Notes under the pieces: model-generated
Databases searched by the model: none
What the model was told of the DNA's origin: nothing
What the model saw: only the letters and a program-made list of their open reading frames with translations
Shown here: positions 8,991 to 17,689 of the stretch, piece by piece
Layout of the letters: each line of letters starts with the position of its first letter
Numbering within the stretch: position 1 is the stretch's first letter
Source: JACCZX01 sp963829995
GTDB taxonomy: Bacteria; Pseudomonadota; Gammaproteobacteria; Burkholderiales; Burkholderiaceae_F
Assembly (NCBI GenBank): GCA_963829995.1
Contig: CAWHKW010000004.1
Location: forward strand, 62,001 to 126,000
Length of the DNA: 64,000 bases
Direction of reading: 5' to 3'
Program-made: the position numbers and the translations under genes

Positions 8991-9365
8991 ATGGCCAAGT
9001 ACCAGTTCGCGATTACGGTGCGCCCGCAATTCCTGCCCGACTATTCGGATCCGGGCGAGGAGCGCTTTATGTTCGCGTACACGGTCACGATAAAAAACAC
9101 CGGCGAGGCAACTGCGCAGTTGATCTCGCGTCACTGGATCATCACCGACGCCAATAACAAGATCGAGGAAGTGGAAGGCGATGGAGTCGTCGGCGAGCAA
9201 CCCATCCTGCAGCCCGGCGAAGCGTTCGAATACACCAGCGGGTGTCCGCTACCCACGCCGGTCGGCTCTATGCGCGGCACGTATCACTGTGTCGGCGCCG
9301 ACGGCACCGAGTTCGAAGCGACTATCCCCGAGTTCGTGTTGTCGAAGCCGAGCACGTTGCACTAG
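8991..9365 (+). CDS. apaG: ApaG domain protein (Co2+/Mg2+ efflux-associated)
   Basis: This is a stand-alone ApaG domain of 124 residues with an immunoglobulin-like beta fold; ITVRPQFLPDYSDP, FAYTVTIKN and GSMRGTYHC are conserved family segments. ApaG was linked to divalent-cation sensitivity in Salmonella, but its molecular role is unsettled. The ATG at 8991 (MAKYQFAITV) is the family start. It is divergent from rpe with about 60 bases between the starts. Its stop codon overlaps the end of a small opposite-strand gene. Confidence 0.93.
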   Translation: MAKYQFAITVRPQFLPDYSDPGEERFMFAYTVTIKNTGEATAQLISRHWIITDANNKIEEVEGDGVVGEQPILQPGEAFEYTSGCPLPTPVGSMRGTYHCVGADGTEFEATIPEFVLSKPSTLH

Positions 9366-9457
9366 TCTTTCTTCTTCGGCTTGTCGAACATCGTCCACCA
9401 GACGATGAAGACTAGTAGTGCACCCGCAAGCGCCGCTTCAAGCAGAATTAGCCACAT
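9362..9457 (-). CDS. Small single-pass membrane protein (31 residues)
   Basis: A 31-codon frame reads MWLILLEAALAGALL, continues as a single hydrophobic helix through about residue 22, and ends in a strongly charged tail, FDKPKKKD. The helix plus positive C-terminal tail is a credible small membrane protein with a cytoplasmic C-terminus. Its ATG (9457-9455) overlaps the mltA ATG (9456-9458) on the other strand, and its stop overlaps the apaG stop. It fills the apaG-mltA gap exactly. No function is known. It is below the usual gene-calling size. Confidence 0.55.
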   Translation of the reverse strand: MWLILLEAALAGALLVFIVWWTMFDKPKKKD

Positions 9458-10772
9458 GATTGGATTTCGGTGCTGGTTTCGCCATTGTAGTTTTGCGGTT
9501 GCCTCGCTGCTTGTCGGATGCGCGACTGCGCCGGCACCGCCGGTGACCGCACCGAAGCCACCGCCGCCGGTGCGGCCTACCTTACCGCCGCCCGGCGCTC
9601 CCCCGCCGACATCCCCCGTGCCTGCTCCACCGGGCGTAATTCCGCCCTCGCCTCAAGCTGAAACGCGCGCGAGTTATGCGCGGGTGGCATTCGACGCACT
9701 TCCGGCAGTCTCGCTTAACGATTGGGCGGGTTCATGGCCGGCGTTCCTGAATTCCTGCAGCGCCTTGGCCCGGCGCGATGCATGGCGCGAGGTGTGCGCG
9801 CAGACACTGGCCATTGATGCGCGCGATGGCGCAGCGGTGCGAGATTTTTTTGTCACGCGCTTCGACGTGTACCGCGTCTCCTCGCGCCAGATCGAAAACA
9901 ACGTGGAGACGGCGGCGAGCACCAGTGGCCTGGTGACCGGCTACTACGAACCGTTGCTGCGCGGAAGCCGCGTGCGCAGCGACAAATATCCGGTGCCGAT
10001 TTATCGCGTGCCCGACGATCTGATCGTGGTCGATCTCGGACCCGTCTATCCGGAACTATCGAACATGCGACTGCGCGGCAAGCTGCAGGGCCGCCGTGTC
10101 GTCCCGTATGCAACCCGCGGTGAGATCACCGGCTCGAACGCGCTGGCCGGGCAAGAGCTGTTGTGGGTCGACGATTCGATCGAAGCTTTTTTTCTGCAGA
10201 TCCAGGGGTCTGGCCGCGTTCAGTTCGACGACGGAACCGTCGTGCGGGTCGGATATGGCGACCAGAACGGTCATCCGTATCGTTCGCTGGGGCGCTGGTT
10301 GGTCGATCAAGGCCAGTTAACGATCGATCAGGCTTCGATGCAGGGCATCAAGTCCTGGGCACAGCGCAATCCGGCGCGCTTAAAGGAAGCGATGGATCAC
10401 AACTCGAGTTTTGTTTTCTTTCGGGAGCTGCCGCTGGGCAATGCAAACGCGGGCCCGTTGGGAGCGCTCGGGGTTGCACTGACGCCCGGCTATTCGCTGG
10501 CCGCCGATGCTCGCTTCATTCCACTCGGCGCGCCGGTCGTGCTCGCAACGACCGATCCGAATTCGCAAACGCCCGATTCAAAAGCTCCACTCGTCCGTCC
10601 GATGATGGCGCAAGACACGGGCGGCGCCATTCGAGGCCCGTTGCGGTTCGATTTCTTCTGGGGATTTGGCGCTGCGGCCGGCGAGCGCGCCGGCCGTCAA
10701 AAGTACGAAGGTCAGGCGTGGGTGCTGGTGCCCAAGGGCACAACCCCCGAATCGTTACTGCCGAAACGCTAG
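9456..10772 (+). CDS. mltA: Membrane-bound lytic murein transglycosylase A (lipoprotein)
   Basis: MltA cleaves peptidoglycan to 1,6-anhydromuropeptides at the outer membrane's inner face. From the ATG at 9456 the protein has a lipoprotein signal with lipobox LVGC, then a long proline-rich linker (about residues 24-66), the MltA barrel with GYYEP, and the C-terminal 3D domain with AQDTGGAIRG holding the catalytic aspartate. Starts farther upstream (9381, 9405) would place extra polar residues before the signal peptide and are less likely. It ends convergently with dsbC, the stops overlapping by four bases. Confidence 0.92.
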   Translation: MIGFRCWFRHCSFAVASLLVGCATAPAPPVTAPKPPPPVRPTLPPPGAPPPTSPVPAPPGVIPPSPQAETRASYARVAFDALPAVSLNDWAGSWPAFLNSCSALARRDAWREVCAQTLAIDARDGAAVRDFFVTRFDVYRVSSRQIENNVETAASTSGLVTGYYEPLLRGSRVRSDKYPVPIYRVPDDLIVVDLGPVYPELSNMRLRGKLQGRRVVPYATRGEITGSNALAGQELLWVDDSIEAFFLQIQGSGRVQFDDGTVVRVGYGDQNGHPYRSLGRWLVDQGQLTIDQASMQGIKSWAQRNPARLKEAMDHNSSFVFFRELPLGNANAGPLGALGVALTPGYSLAADARFIPLGAPVVLATTDPNSQTPDSKAPLVRPMMAQDTGGAIRGPLRFDFFWGFGAAAGERAGRQKYEGQAWVLVPKGTTPESLLPKR

Positions 10773-11536
10773 TTTGTTTTCTTGGCGGCCAGCAGGCGCT
10801 GCTCGATCGCCGGCACAGGCATCGCACCGGCCGAACGCGTGCCGTCGGCGAACACGATCGTCGGCGTGCCGTTGATACCGAGTTGCTGGCCCAATGCGAC
10901 GTTCTGCTCGAGCGGAGTCTTGCAATCGGCAGCGGCCGCCGGTGTGGCTTTGTTCTGCACCATGTACTCGTCCCAGCTGGCCGCCCGATTCTTCGAGCAC
11001 CAGATCGCTTTGGCTTTCTCCATCGAGTCGGGTGACAGAATCGGATACAGGAACGTGTAGATCGTCACGTTCTTAAGCTCCGCCATGTTCTGCCACAAGC
11101 GCTTGCAATAACCGCAGTTCGGATCTTCGAACGTCACCATAACGCGCGAGCCGTCGCCGCGCACCGTTTTTACCGCCTGGGCAAGCGGAAGCGATTTGAA
11201 ATCGACCTTCAGCGCGCTATCGAGCCGCTTCTGCGTCAAATCCTCGCGCGAGGTCGGATCGAACATTCGTCCTGCGAGTACAAAAGTCACCTCCGAATCG
11301 ACGTAGTAAATCTGACCGCCGATCAGCACTTCGTACAAACCGCCGCGACCCTTGAAGACCTGATCCGGTTGTTGTCCGCCGGACTTTTCGGCAAAGCGCG
11401 CCGCAACCAGCGCCTCGGGGCTGCCAGCCGCGGGGGCGTTTTTTTTCTCGCCCGCCTTAGAAGGCGTCTGCGCCGACGCCACTGCGCAGGCAAGAGAAAC
11501 GACCATCGCAGCAGCGATTTGAGTCAGGCGGTTCAT
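10769..11536 (-). CDS. dsbC: Thiol:disulfide interchange protein DsbC (periplasmic isomerase)
   Basis: DsbC reshuffles wrong disulfides in periplasmic proteins. The 255-residue precursor has a signal peptide ending around VASAQ, an N-terminal dimerisation domain, and a thioredoxin-fold domain with the redox motif CGYCK after FEDPN. The cis-proline loop is GTPTIVF. The ATG at 11536 is chosen because it starts the signal peptide directly; the frame is open further upstream without signal-like residues. A Ubi-type hydroxylase gene lies upstream on the same strand. Confidence 0.93.
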   Translation of the reverse strand: MNRLTQIAAAMVVSLACAVASAQTPSKAGEKKNAPAAGSPEALVAARFAEKSGGQQPDQVFKGRGGLYEVLIGGQIYYVDSEVTFVLAGRMFDPTSREDLTQKRLDSALKVDFKSLPLAQAVKTVRGDGSRVMVTFEDPNCGYCKRLWQNMAELKNVTIYTFLYPILSPDSMEKAKAIWCSKNRAASWDEYMVQNKATPAAAADCKTPLEQNVALGQQLGINGTPTIVFADGTRSAGAMPVPAIEQRLLAAKKTN

Positions 11537-11624
11537 GTTGTGTGCTCCGGCATCCAGCGGCGAGCCGCGGAGTGTAATGAGGGTCAGCGACGGCTCAGGG
11601 TAGACCACCCGCCGTTGATCCAGT

Positions 11625-12815
11625 TCAACCGAGCGCCCGGCGAATTAAGGCGTTTTTCAGAGGACTCAGGCGGTTCACGGCCGCCAGACCGGCATTGCGC
11701 AGCCGGCGCACCAGCGGATCATCGAACGCGAACAGCTGCGCCAGCGCATCAGTCGTAAACCGCATTAGGCCGAGCGCCTCGGCGCGTCCGCGCTCATAGC
11801 GGCGCAAAACCGCTTCGTCGCCAGGATCGCGAAACGGCTCGCGCGCACGCACGACGTCAAGCAGAAGTGCCGTGTCCTGCAAGCCGAGATTGAGTCCCTG
11901 CCCCGCCAGGGGATGAACGACGTGCGCTGCGTCACCGACCAAGGCCAAGCGCGGTCCAATCAAGCGGGACACCGCGACTTGCCGCAGCGGAAATGTGTGC
12001 GCCGGGCCGATCGCAGTTAACGGACCGACCGCGCTGGACTCTTCTCCTGCCGATAAGCAACGCTCGGTGACCCGACTCGCCAGTTGATCGGAGCTCAGCG
12101 CCGCCAGATCAAGCGCCAGCTCCGCGGGCGCTGACCAGACCAACGAAACATGCGCGCCCGGCAGCGGCAAAAGTGCAACCACACCCTCATCGGTAAACCA
12201 TTGCCACGCGGTGTTCAAGTGCGGTCGCGCGCAGGCGAAGTTGGCAACCACCGCCGTTTGATCGTACGACTTCACGGACGCGTTAATGCCGGCCGCCGCG
12301 CGCACCGCAGAACTCGCACCGTCCGCCCCCACCAACAACCCTGCAGTCAGCGAGCCGCCGTCTTCGAGATTTATCGTCAACGTGTCCGGCCGCGCAGCAA
12401 ACGAAACGAACGACGATTGAATTCGGGCGATCGCGGGCTGGAACCCGCACGCGGCATCGAGCACCCGCAGCAACTCGCTTTCTTCGATGATGGTCGCAAG
12501 CCGCTCGACCGTTGCGCTGTAGGCATCGAACGTCAGCTGCGGCCCATCATCACCGTACACCCGCATGTGTTCGACTGCACAGACGCGTTGCTGATCGACG
12601 CTGGCCCAAACGCCCAGACCTTCAAGCAATGCGACGCTCGCCGGAGCAACCGCGTAGATGCGAGGATCAAATGGTTCTGCGCGCGTTGCCGCGTGGGGTT
12701 TCGGCCGGGGACCGATTAACGCAACGCTAAGCCCTTGCTGTGCAAACCCGAGCGCGGCAGCGAGCCCCGGCAAGCCAGTACCGACGACTGCGATGTCGAA
12801 TGACGAAGCCACCAT
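11625..12815 (-). CDS. UbiH/UbiF-type FAD-dependent hydroxylase
   Basis: This 396-residue flavoprotein belongs to the UbiH/UbiF/Coq6 aromatic hydroxylases that add hydroxyl groups to the ubiquinone ring. The FAD-binding GxGxxG variant VVGTGLPGLAAAL lies at residues 10-22, the DG motif in LLVGADGASS near residue 165, and the second FAD motif GDAAHVVHPLAGQGLNLG near residue 290. Which ring position it modifies cannot be read from sequence. It is 88 bases upstream of dsbC on the same strand. Confidence 0.9.
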   Translation of the reverse strand: MVASSFDIAVVGTGLPGLAAALGFAQQGLSVALIGPRPKPHAATRAEPFDPRIYAVAPASVALLEGLGVWASVDQQRVCAVEHMRVYGDDGPQLTFDAYSATVERLATIIEESELLRVLDAACGFQPAIARIQSSFVSFAARPDTLTINLEDGGSLTAGLLVGADGASSAVRAAAGINASVKSYDQTAVVANFACARPHLNTAWQWFTDEGVVALLPLPGAHVSLVWSAPAELALDLAALSSDQLASRVTERCLSAGEESSAVGPLTAIGPAHTFPLRQVAVSRLIGPRLALVGDAAHVVHPLAGQGLNLGLQDTALLLDVVRAREPFRDPGDEAVLRRYERGRAEALGLMRFTTDALAQLFAFDDPLVRRLRNAGLAAVNRLSPLKNALIRRALG

Positions 12816-12835
12816 AAAGTCGAGCGATTATGCCG

Positions 12836-12862
12836 CTGACCACTCGACCATCAAGCTATACT
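12836..12862 (+). promoter_or_regulatory. Possible promoter of tRNA-Phe
   Basis: CTGACC at 12836-12841 and TATACT at 12857-12862 resemble -35 and -10 boxes with a 15-base spacer. They are followed by a GC-rich stretch (CGCGCCCTTCGCG), as seen in stringently controlled stable-RNA promoters. The mature tRNA begins 65 bases further on. The spacer is shorter than ideal, so this is tentative. Confidence 0.35.
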
Positions 12863-12927
12863 TCGCGCCCTTCGCGACGGCGAGATTTGCGAAGTTCAAC
12901 CGCCTTCCGGTTTGTCGCAGCAAGCAA

Positions 12928-13003
<76 letters not shown>

Positions 13004-13052
13004 CTCCATCACCTCCTTGAGCGATGCGCGGCGGTGTAAAACCCGCCGGCCC

Positions 13053-13529
13053 CTAACTATTCAGGCGCCAACCAGCGGCGACCGCGTCGCGTGCTTTCAT
13101 TTTGGCGGCGATGTAGTCGCCATCTGTGATGTGCAGCAAGTCGGCGATCCGGCGCAGCACCTGACTTTCGTGCGTCACCAGTTCGCCATCCGCGTATGCG
13201 ACACACCACATTAACTCGATCACCCGCAGCTTCTGTGGCTGATCGAAGTGCCGATTGATCAGCGACGTGAACTGGAAACAGTCAGTGGCCTGCTTCACTT
13301 CCTCTTCAGCAAGCCGAAAGAGCGACACCGACTCTTCCTCGCTCAGCCCGAAGTTCTCGCGAACGGCGCGCAACACTGCTTGCTGCTCGGCAGGATCGCT
13401 CTTCGTGTCGGCGCGGACGACTTCGACCAACAGCGCCGCGGCAGCCAATTCGACGCTGTGCTGATCACGCACCGGTGTGGCGGGCGCAACGATCTTGTCT
13501 TCAAAGTAGTCGCGAATCGACGTCAACAT
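13053..13529 (-). CDS. TerB-like domain protein
   Basis: The protein has 158 residues and is all-helical by appearance. It matches the TerB/tellurite-resistance-like fold: acidic positions in RADTKSDPAE and AYADGELVTHE, where family members bind metal, followed by HITDGDYIAAK. Stand-alone TerB-like proteins are common in proteobacteria and mostly uncharacterised; tellurite resistance is not implied without other ter genes, and none are here. It is a single gene between tRNA-Phe and the solute-binding protein gene. Confidence 0.82.
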   Translation of the reverse strand: MLTSIRDYFEDKIVAPATPVRDQHSVELAAAALLVEVVRADTKSDPAEQQAVLRAVRENFGLSEEESVSLFRLAEEEVKQATDCFQFTSLINRHFDQPQKLRVIELMWCVAYADGELVTHESQVLRRIADLLHITDGDYIAAKMKARDAVAAGWRLNS

Positions 13530-13578
13530 GCATCACTCCAGACTCGTCATGCTCACATTACCGTGCATCGGTGCCGCG

Positions 13579-14445
13579 CTATTCCGGCAGCGATCCGAAC
13601 ATGTAGGTCGCTTCGAGGACCGGACCCGGTCGTCCCAGCATCCCAAACCAGCGCTTGTAGATCTCTGCGATCGCACTGCTGCGGTAGATCTGCGCCAACG
13701 CGCTGTTGACCGCCAGACGCATCTGCCAATCCCCACGCGGCAACGCGATTGCATAAGGCTCGAACGACAGCGCGTCGCCGAGCAGCGCCAGACCCTTCGG
13801 CTCCTTGGATTTGCCCGCGAGCCCCATCAGCAGCACTCGGTCGCTAGCGAACGCGTCGATCGCACCGCTTTCGACCTGCTCGAGTCCCTCTTCGCGCGAC
13901 TTGACTGGCACGATCGTGGCGTTGATCACGCGATTTTTCAGCGCATCGGCGAGCGCCTTCTCGTTGCTCGTGCCGCCGATCACGCCGATCTTCTTGCCGC
14001 CCAAATCACTGAGTCCGTTGGCTGACAAGCTGGCTTTAACGAGCAGGCCGGTGCCATCGACGAAGGTGAAGCTCGAGAAGTCGACGGTCTTCATGCGCCC
14101 GAGGGTCACGGTGCTCGAACCGCATTCCAAATCGGCTTGCCCTTTTGCGATGACGTCGAAGCGGTTCTGAACCGTGACCGGTACCCATCGGATCTTCAGT
14201 TCGCTGACGCCCAACTGGCGTTCGATCGCTCCGACCACACGGCGGCATAAGTCGATGCTGTAGCCCACCACCTGCTTGCCGCTGTCCTCAAACGAAAACG
14301 GCGCGGCGTCGGTTCGGTAAGCGATGCCGATCGACTGCGCGTCGCGTATCTTCTTCAAGCGTCCGTCGAGCGCCGCAGAGTTCTGCGAGAACGAGGTGGA
14401 GGGCAGCAGCAGCAAAGCGGCGAGTCCGACGGCCAGTACTTTCAT
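13579..14445 (-). CDS. Periplasmic amino-acid-binding protein (ABC transporter SBP family 3)
   Basis: This 288-residue protein starts with a signal peptide (MKVLAVGLAALLLLPSTSFS) and then reads as a family 3 solute-binding protein of the GltI type: GIAYRTDAAPFSF, VGYSIDLC, and KIGVIGGTSNEKAL. Such proteins capture glutamate, aspartate or similar amino acids. No permease or ATPase gene is adjacent, so it either partners with a transporter elsewhere or serves a sensory role near the kinase genes. The ATG at 14445 is chosen because the signal peptide begins there. Confidence 0.85.
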   Translation of the reverse strand: MKVLAVGLAALLLLPSTSFSQNSAALDGRLKKIRDAQSIGIAYRTDAAPFSFEDSGKQVVGYSIDLCRRVVGAIERQLGVSELKIRWVPVTVQNRFDVIAKGQADLECGSSTVTLGRMKTVDFSSFTFVDGTGLLVKASLSANGLSDLGGKKIGVIGGTSNEKALADALKNRVINATIVPVKSREEGLEQVESGAIDAFASDRVLLMGLAGKSKEPKGLALLGDALSFEPYAIALPRGDWQMRLAVNSALAQIYRSSAIAEIYKRWFGMLGRPGPVLEATYMFGSLPE

Positions 14446-14612
14446 CGTCTTGTGTCTTCGTGGGGAAGTGGGCCGCGAATTGTGCCCGAGATGAATATCG
14501 GGCTCTCGGCTAACGCCAACAACTTGAGCCGAAATTCGCGCACGCACGCTCTGCTGCACAATGGACTTTTGGCCTGGATGAACAGCGTGCGCACCGAGAA
14601 CCGTTTTTTCCG

Positions 14613-17213
14613 ATGAGCGCAAGCGCCGCTGCCGCCCGGCCGCGCACGCTGCGGCGGCAACTGTTGTCGCTGACCCTCGGCACATTGCTGCCGGTCATCA
14701 CGTTTGCCGTGCTGGGTGCCGTAGCGCTGGCTCAACACGAGCGATCAACGTTTGAGCGCGGTGCGCGGGAGCGCACGCTCGCCATCCTGACCGCCATTGA
14801 CACGGAGCTTAGAAGCTCCATGACGTCACTGAACGCGCTCGCTTCCACACGCAATTTGGATGGCGACGACTTGTCCGCTTTTCACGACGAGGCCGCGCGC
14901 GTGCTGGCAACACAGTCTGACTGGGTGAGCTTGAAACTAGCCCCACCCTCGGGACAACAACTGGTCAACGTGCTGCGCCCGTTCGGTTCGGAGTTGCCAC
15001 TGATCCAGGAGCAGGCCAGCTTCGAGCACGTGATACGGACAGGCGAACCTGCCATAGGCGATCTGGTCACTGACGGATTGACGCGCCAAACGGATTTCGC
15101 CGTTCGGGTACCGGTCATGCGCGACGGTGCTCTCCGATACGTGCTGTCGGCAGTCGTCAAACCGGAAGCGATTTTCGACATCCTGCGCGCGCAGCAGCTG
15201 CCGGCTGATTGGATCGGCGTGGTGGTCGACCGCAACAAGCGCTTCGTCGCGCGAACCCTGGACAACTCGGAGCGGCTGGGGCAATTGTCGTCGCGTGACC
15301 TGCAGGCTGCGCTGGCAGCTTCGCCGCAAGGTTGGGTAGAAGGGCGAACCACCGAGGGCACACGCGTGTACACCGCGCATCACATCTCGCCCTTTAGTGG
15401 TTGGGCGGTCGCGATCGGGATCCCCGCGCAGCTTGTGGAGTCGGCTGCGTGGAAGGCAACGGCATACATGTTCGCCGGAGCGATGACCGCCGTTGCATTG
15501 GCCATTTTTCTGGCGCAATGGTTAAGTCGCAGGATCGCCGAGCCGATCGGCGCGCTGGCCGAAACAGCCAATGCACTGACGCGCGGAGAGACCGTTGTCG
15601 TTCCGCCGGCGGCCGATATCCGGGAGGTCGCCGAGCTGGCTTCAGCGCTGGCAGAAGCCGGCGTTGCAGTTCATGCAAGGGTTGCCACCCAGCACCAGCT
15701 CGAAACGGTGACCAACAATGCGAGCGTCGCACTTTTCATGACCGACGCCACTCAGCTGTGCACGTTCATGAATCCCGCCGCGGAGCGCATGACCGGGTAC
15801 ACATTCGCCGAGGTGCAAGGGCGGCCGCTGCACGAAGCGATCCATGGCACCAACGGCGGCCATTCGCCCGCCGAATGCTCGATGGGTCGCGCATTCGCCG
15901 ATGCCGAGCCGCGTCAAGGTGAAGACGTCTTCGTTCATCGCGACGGGAACGTCTACGACGTGGCCTATGCCACCAGCCCGCTGCGTGGGCCTGGCGGGGT
16001 CGTCGGCGCGATTGTCGAGGCGCGCGACATCACAATCGAAAAATCGGTGGAGGCTGAGCGACTTCTGTTGCTGGACCGCGAGCAACGCGCGCGCAGCGAA
16101 GCGGAAGCGGCCAATCGGGCGAAGGATGAGTTTCTGGCAATGTTGGGGCACGAGCTGCGCAATCCGCTTGCAGCAATCAGCAATGCATCGCATCTGCTCG
16201 ACCATTCAGCGAGCGAGCACGCGGCGCCCGCGCGGGCGGTGATCAAGCGGCAATCGAGCCACTTGACGCGGCTGGTCGACGATCTGCTCGATGCGGGCCG
16301 GGTTGCGTCCGGCAAGATTGTGCTGGCGCAAGGCCCGGTCGAGCTGGCTAGCGTCATCCGGCGCACCTTCACCACGCTGAAGGCATCGGGCCGGACCGCA
16401 CGGCATCAAGTGACGGTGGATCTTGAACCGGCGTGGGTCCTGGGCGACGAGACGCGCCTCGAGCAAATCGCGACGAATCTGTTGACCAACGCGCTGCGCT
16501 ACACGCCGGCGGGCGGGCACATTGCCATTACGTTGAAAGCTGACGTTACTGATGTGCTGTTTACGGTCGCCGACAGCGGCATCGGCATCCCGCGTGAGAT
16601 GTTGCAACGTGTATTCGATTTGTTCGTGCAGGGCGATCGCGGGCTTGAGCGCGCGCACGGCGGTCTCGGTATCGGCTTAACGCTGGTCAAACGCCTGGTG
16701 GAGCTGCACAACGGCACGGTGCAAGCGGCGAGCGACGGTGCCGATCACGGCAGCGTGTTCGTGGTCAGACTGCCGCGAATAGATGAACCCAGGGCAACTG
16801 AGGACCTTGCAAGCTCGAGCACGATCCACGCCGACAAGCGCCGCGTCCTGGTCGTCGAAGACAACGATGACGCCCGGGCGATGCTGCGCGCGATCCTTGA
16901 AATCGCAGGCCACGAGGTGATCGAACGTGCCGACGGCCCGAGTGGTCTGGAGGCGGCGGTAGCCCTGCGACCCGATGCGGCACTGGTCGATGTCGGCCTA
17001 CCTGGGCTGAACGGCTATGACGTTGCACGCCAGATTCGCGTCCAGCTATCGGGCCAAACCATGAAGCTCATTGCACTGACCGGTTACGGACAGCCGCAAG
17101 ACCGATCGCAGGCGCTTGCGGCGGGCTTCGATGCTCATCTCGTCAAGCCGGTCGAACCCGAACGCTTGCTGCGTCTTGTGACTTCGGCGCCTAAAAGTAC
17201 GTCTGCCAGTTAG
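14613..17213 (+). CDS. Membrane hybrid sensor histidine kinase (HAMP-PAS-HisKA-HATPase-REC)
   Basis: This 866-residue two-component kinase has a first membrane helix at about residues 17-40 and a periplasmic Cache-like sensor to about 285. A second helix (about 288-308) leads to a HAMP linker and a PAS domain (about 365-480). HisKA carries the phosphorylated His near residue 513 in MLGHELRNPLA. The ATP-binding domain has TNLLTNALRYTP and DSGIGIP. A C-terminal receiver has its phosphorylatable aspartate near residue 792 in ALVDVGLPGLNGYD. The orphan receiver and the CheB-CheR fusion lie convergently downstream and are plausible partners. The signal sensed is unknown. Confidence 0.9.
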   Translation: MSASAAAARPRTLRRQLLSLTLGTLLPVITFAVLGAVALAQHERSTFERGARERTLAILTAIDTELRSSMTSLNALASTRNLDGDDLSAFHDEAARVLATQSDWVSLKLAPPSGQQLVNVLRPFGSELPLIQEQASFEHVIRTGEPAIGDLVTDGLTRQTDFAVRVPVMRDGALRYVLSAVVKPEAIFDILRAQQLPADWIGVVVDRNKRFVARTLDNSERLGQLSSRDLQAALAASPQGWVEGRTTEGTRVYTAHHISPFSGWAVAIGIPAQLVESAAWKATAYMFAGAMTAVALAIFLAQWLSRRIAEPIGALAETANALTRGETVVVPPAADIREVAELASALAEAGVAVHARVATQHQLETVTNNASVALFMTDATQLCTFMNPAAERMTGYTFAEVQGRPLHEAIHGTNGGHSPAECSMGRAFADAEPRQGEDVFVHRDGNVYDVAYATSPLRGPGGVVGAIVEARDITIEKSVEAERLLLLDREQRARSEAEAANRAKDEFLAMLGHELRNPLAAISNASHLLDHSASEHAAPARAVIKRQSSHLTRLVDDLLDAGRVASGKIVLAQGPVELASVIRRTFTTLKASGRTARHQVTVDLEPAWVLGDETRLEQIATNLLTNALRYTPAGGHIAITLKADVTDVLFTVADSGIGIPREMLQRVFDLFVQGDRGLERAHGGLGIGLTLVKRLVELHNGTVQAASDGADHGSVFVVRLPRIDEPRATEDLASSSTIHADKRRVLVVEDNDDARAMLRAILEIAGHEVIERADGPSGLEAAVALRPDAALVDVGLPGLNGYDVARQIRVQLSGQTMKLIALTGYGQPQDRSQALAAGFDAHLVKPVEPERLLRLVTSAPKSTSAS

Positions 17214-17230
17214 CCGGTGGGTGCAGCCCG

Positions 17231-17680
17231 TCACACAGAACGACGGGATCGCGTTCCGTTGCTGTACAACTCGTTCGCCGCTTGAACCAGAATAGTTTCG
17301 AGCTCCTCGAGCCCCATCGGCTTGACGAGATGATGCCGAAAGCCGACAGCCTTGCTGCGCGCGCGGTCTGATGCCATTCCAAAGCCGCTCATCGCGATCG
17401 CGTAAATAGGCCGCGGCAGGTTGAGCCTGCTCAGCAGCTCCCACCCGTCACCATCGGGCAGCCCGATGTCGGAAATCAAGACGTCGGCATTCGACGCCGG
17501 CACTTCACGCAGCGCCTTGGCCATCGTGTCGGCCACCATCACGTGATGACCGAGTTCTTCCAGCATGAAGATCAGGAACTCGCGCGTATCTGCGTGATTT
17601 TCCACCACGAAAATGCGCAACGACACCGTCGCGCCAACGAGAGTTTCAGTCGCTGCCTCAGTCATTCTTGCTTTGACCAT
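17231..17680 (-). CDS. Single-domain response regulator (receiver only)
   Basis: A receiver domain of 149 residues without an output domain. The acidic pocket is seen in VVENHAD, the phospho-acceptor in VLISDIGLPDGDG (Asp near residue 71), and the conserved lysine in HLVKPM. Its start is 9 bases after the stop of the CheB-CheR-kinase fusion on the same strand, so it is very probably co-transcribed with it and may be its phosphotransfer partner. Receivers of this type often act in relays or by protein contact. Confidence 0.87.
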   Translation of the reverse strand: MVKARMTEAATETLVGATVSLRIFVVENHADTREFLIFMLEELGHHVMVADTMAKALREVPASNADVLISDIGLPDGDGWELLSRLNLPRPIYAIAMSGFGMASDRARSKAVGFRHHLVKPMGLEELETILVQAANELYSNGTRSRRSV

Positions 17681-17689
17681 TCGTTACGG

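Noticed and set aside
10163..11035. 290-codon open frame overlapping mltA and dsbC
   Set aside because: It is out of frame in mltA and then antisense to dsbC; Arg/Gly-rich with no features.
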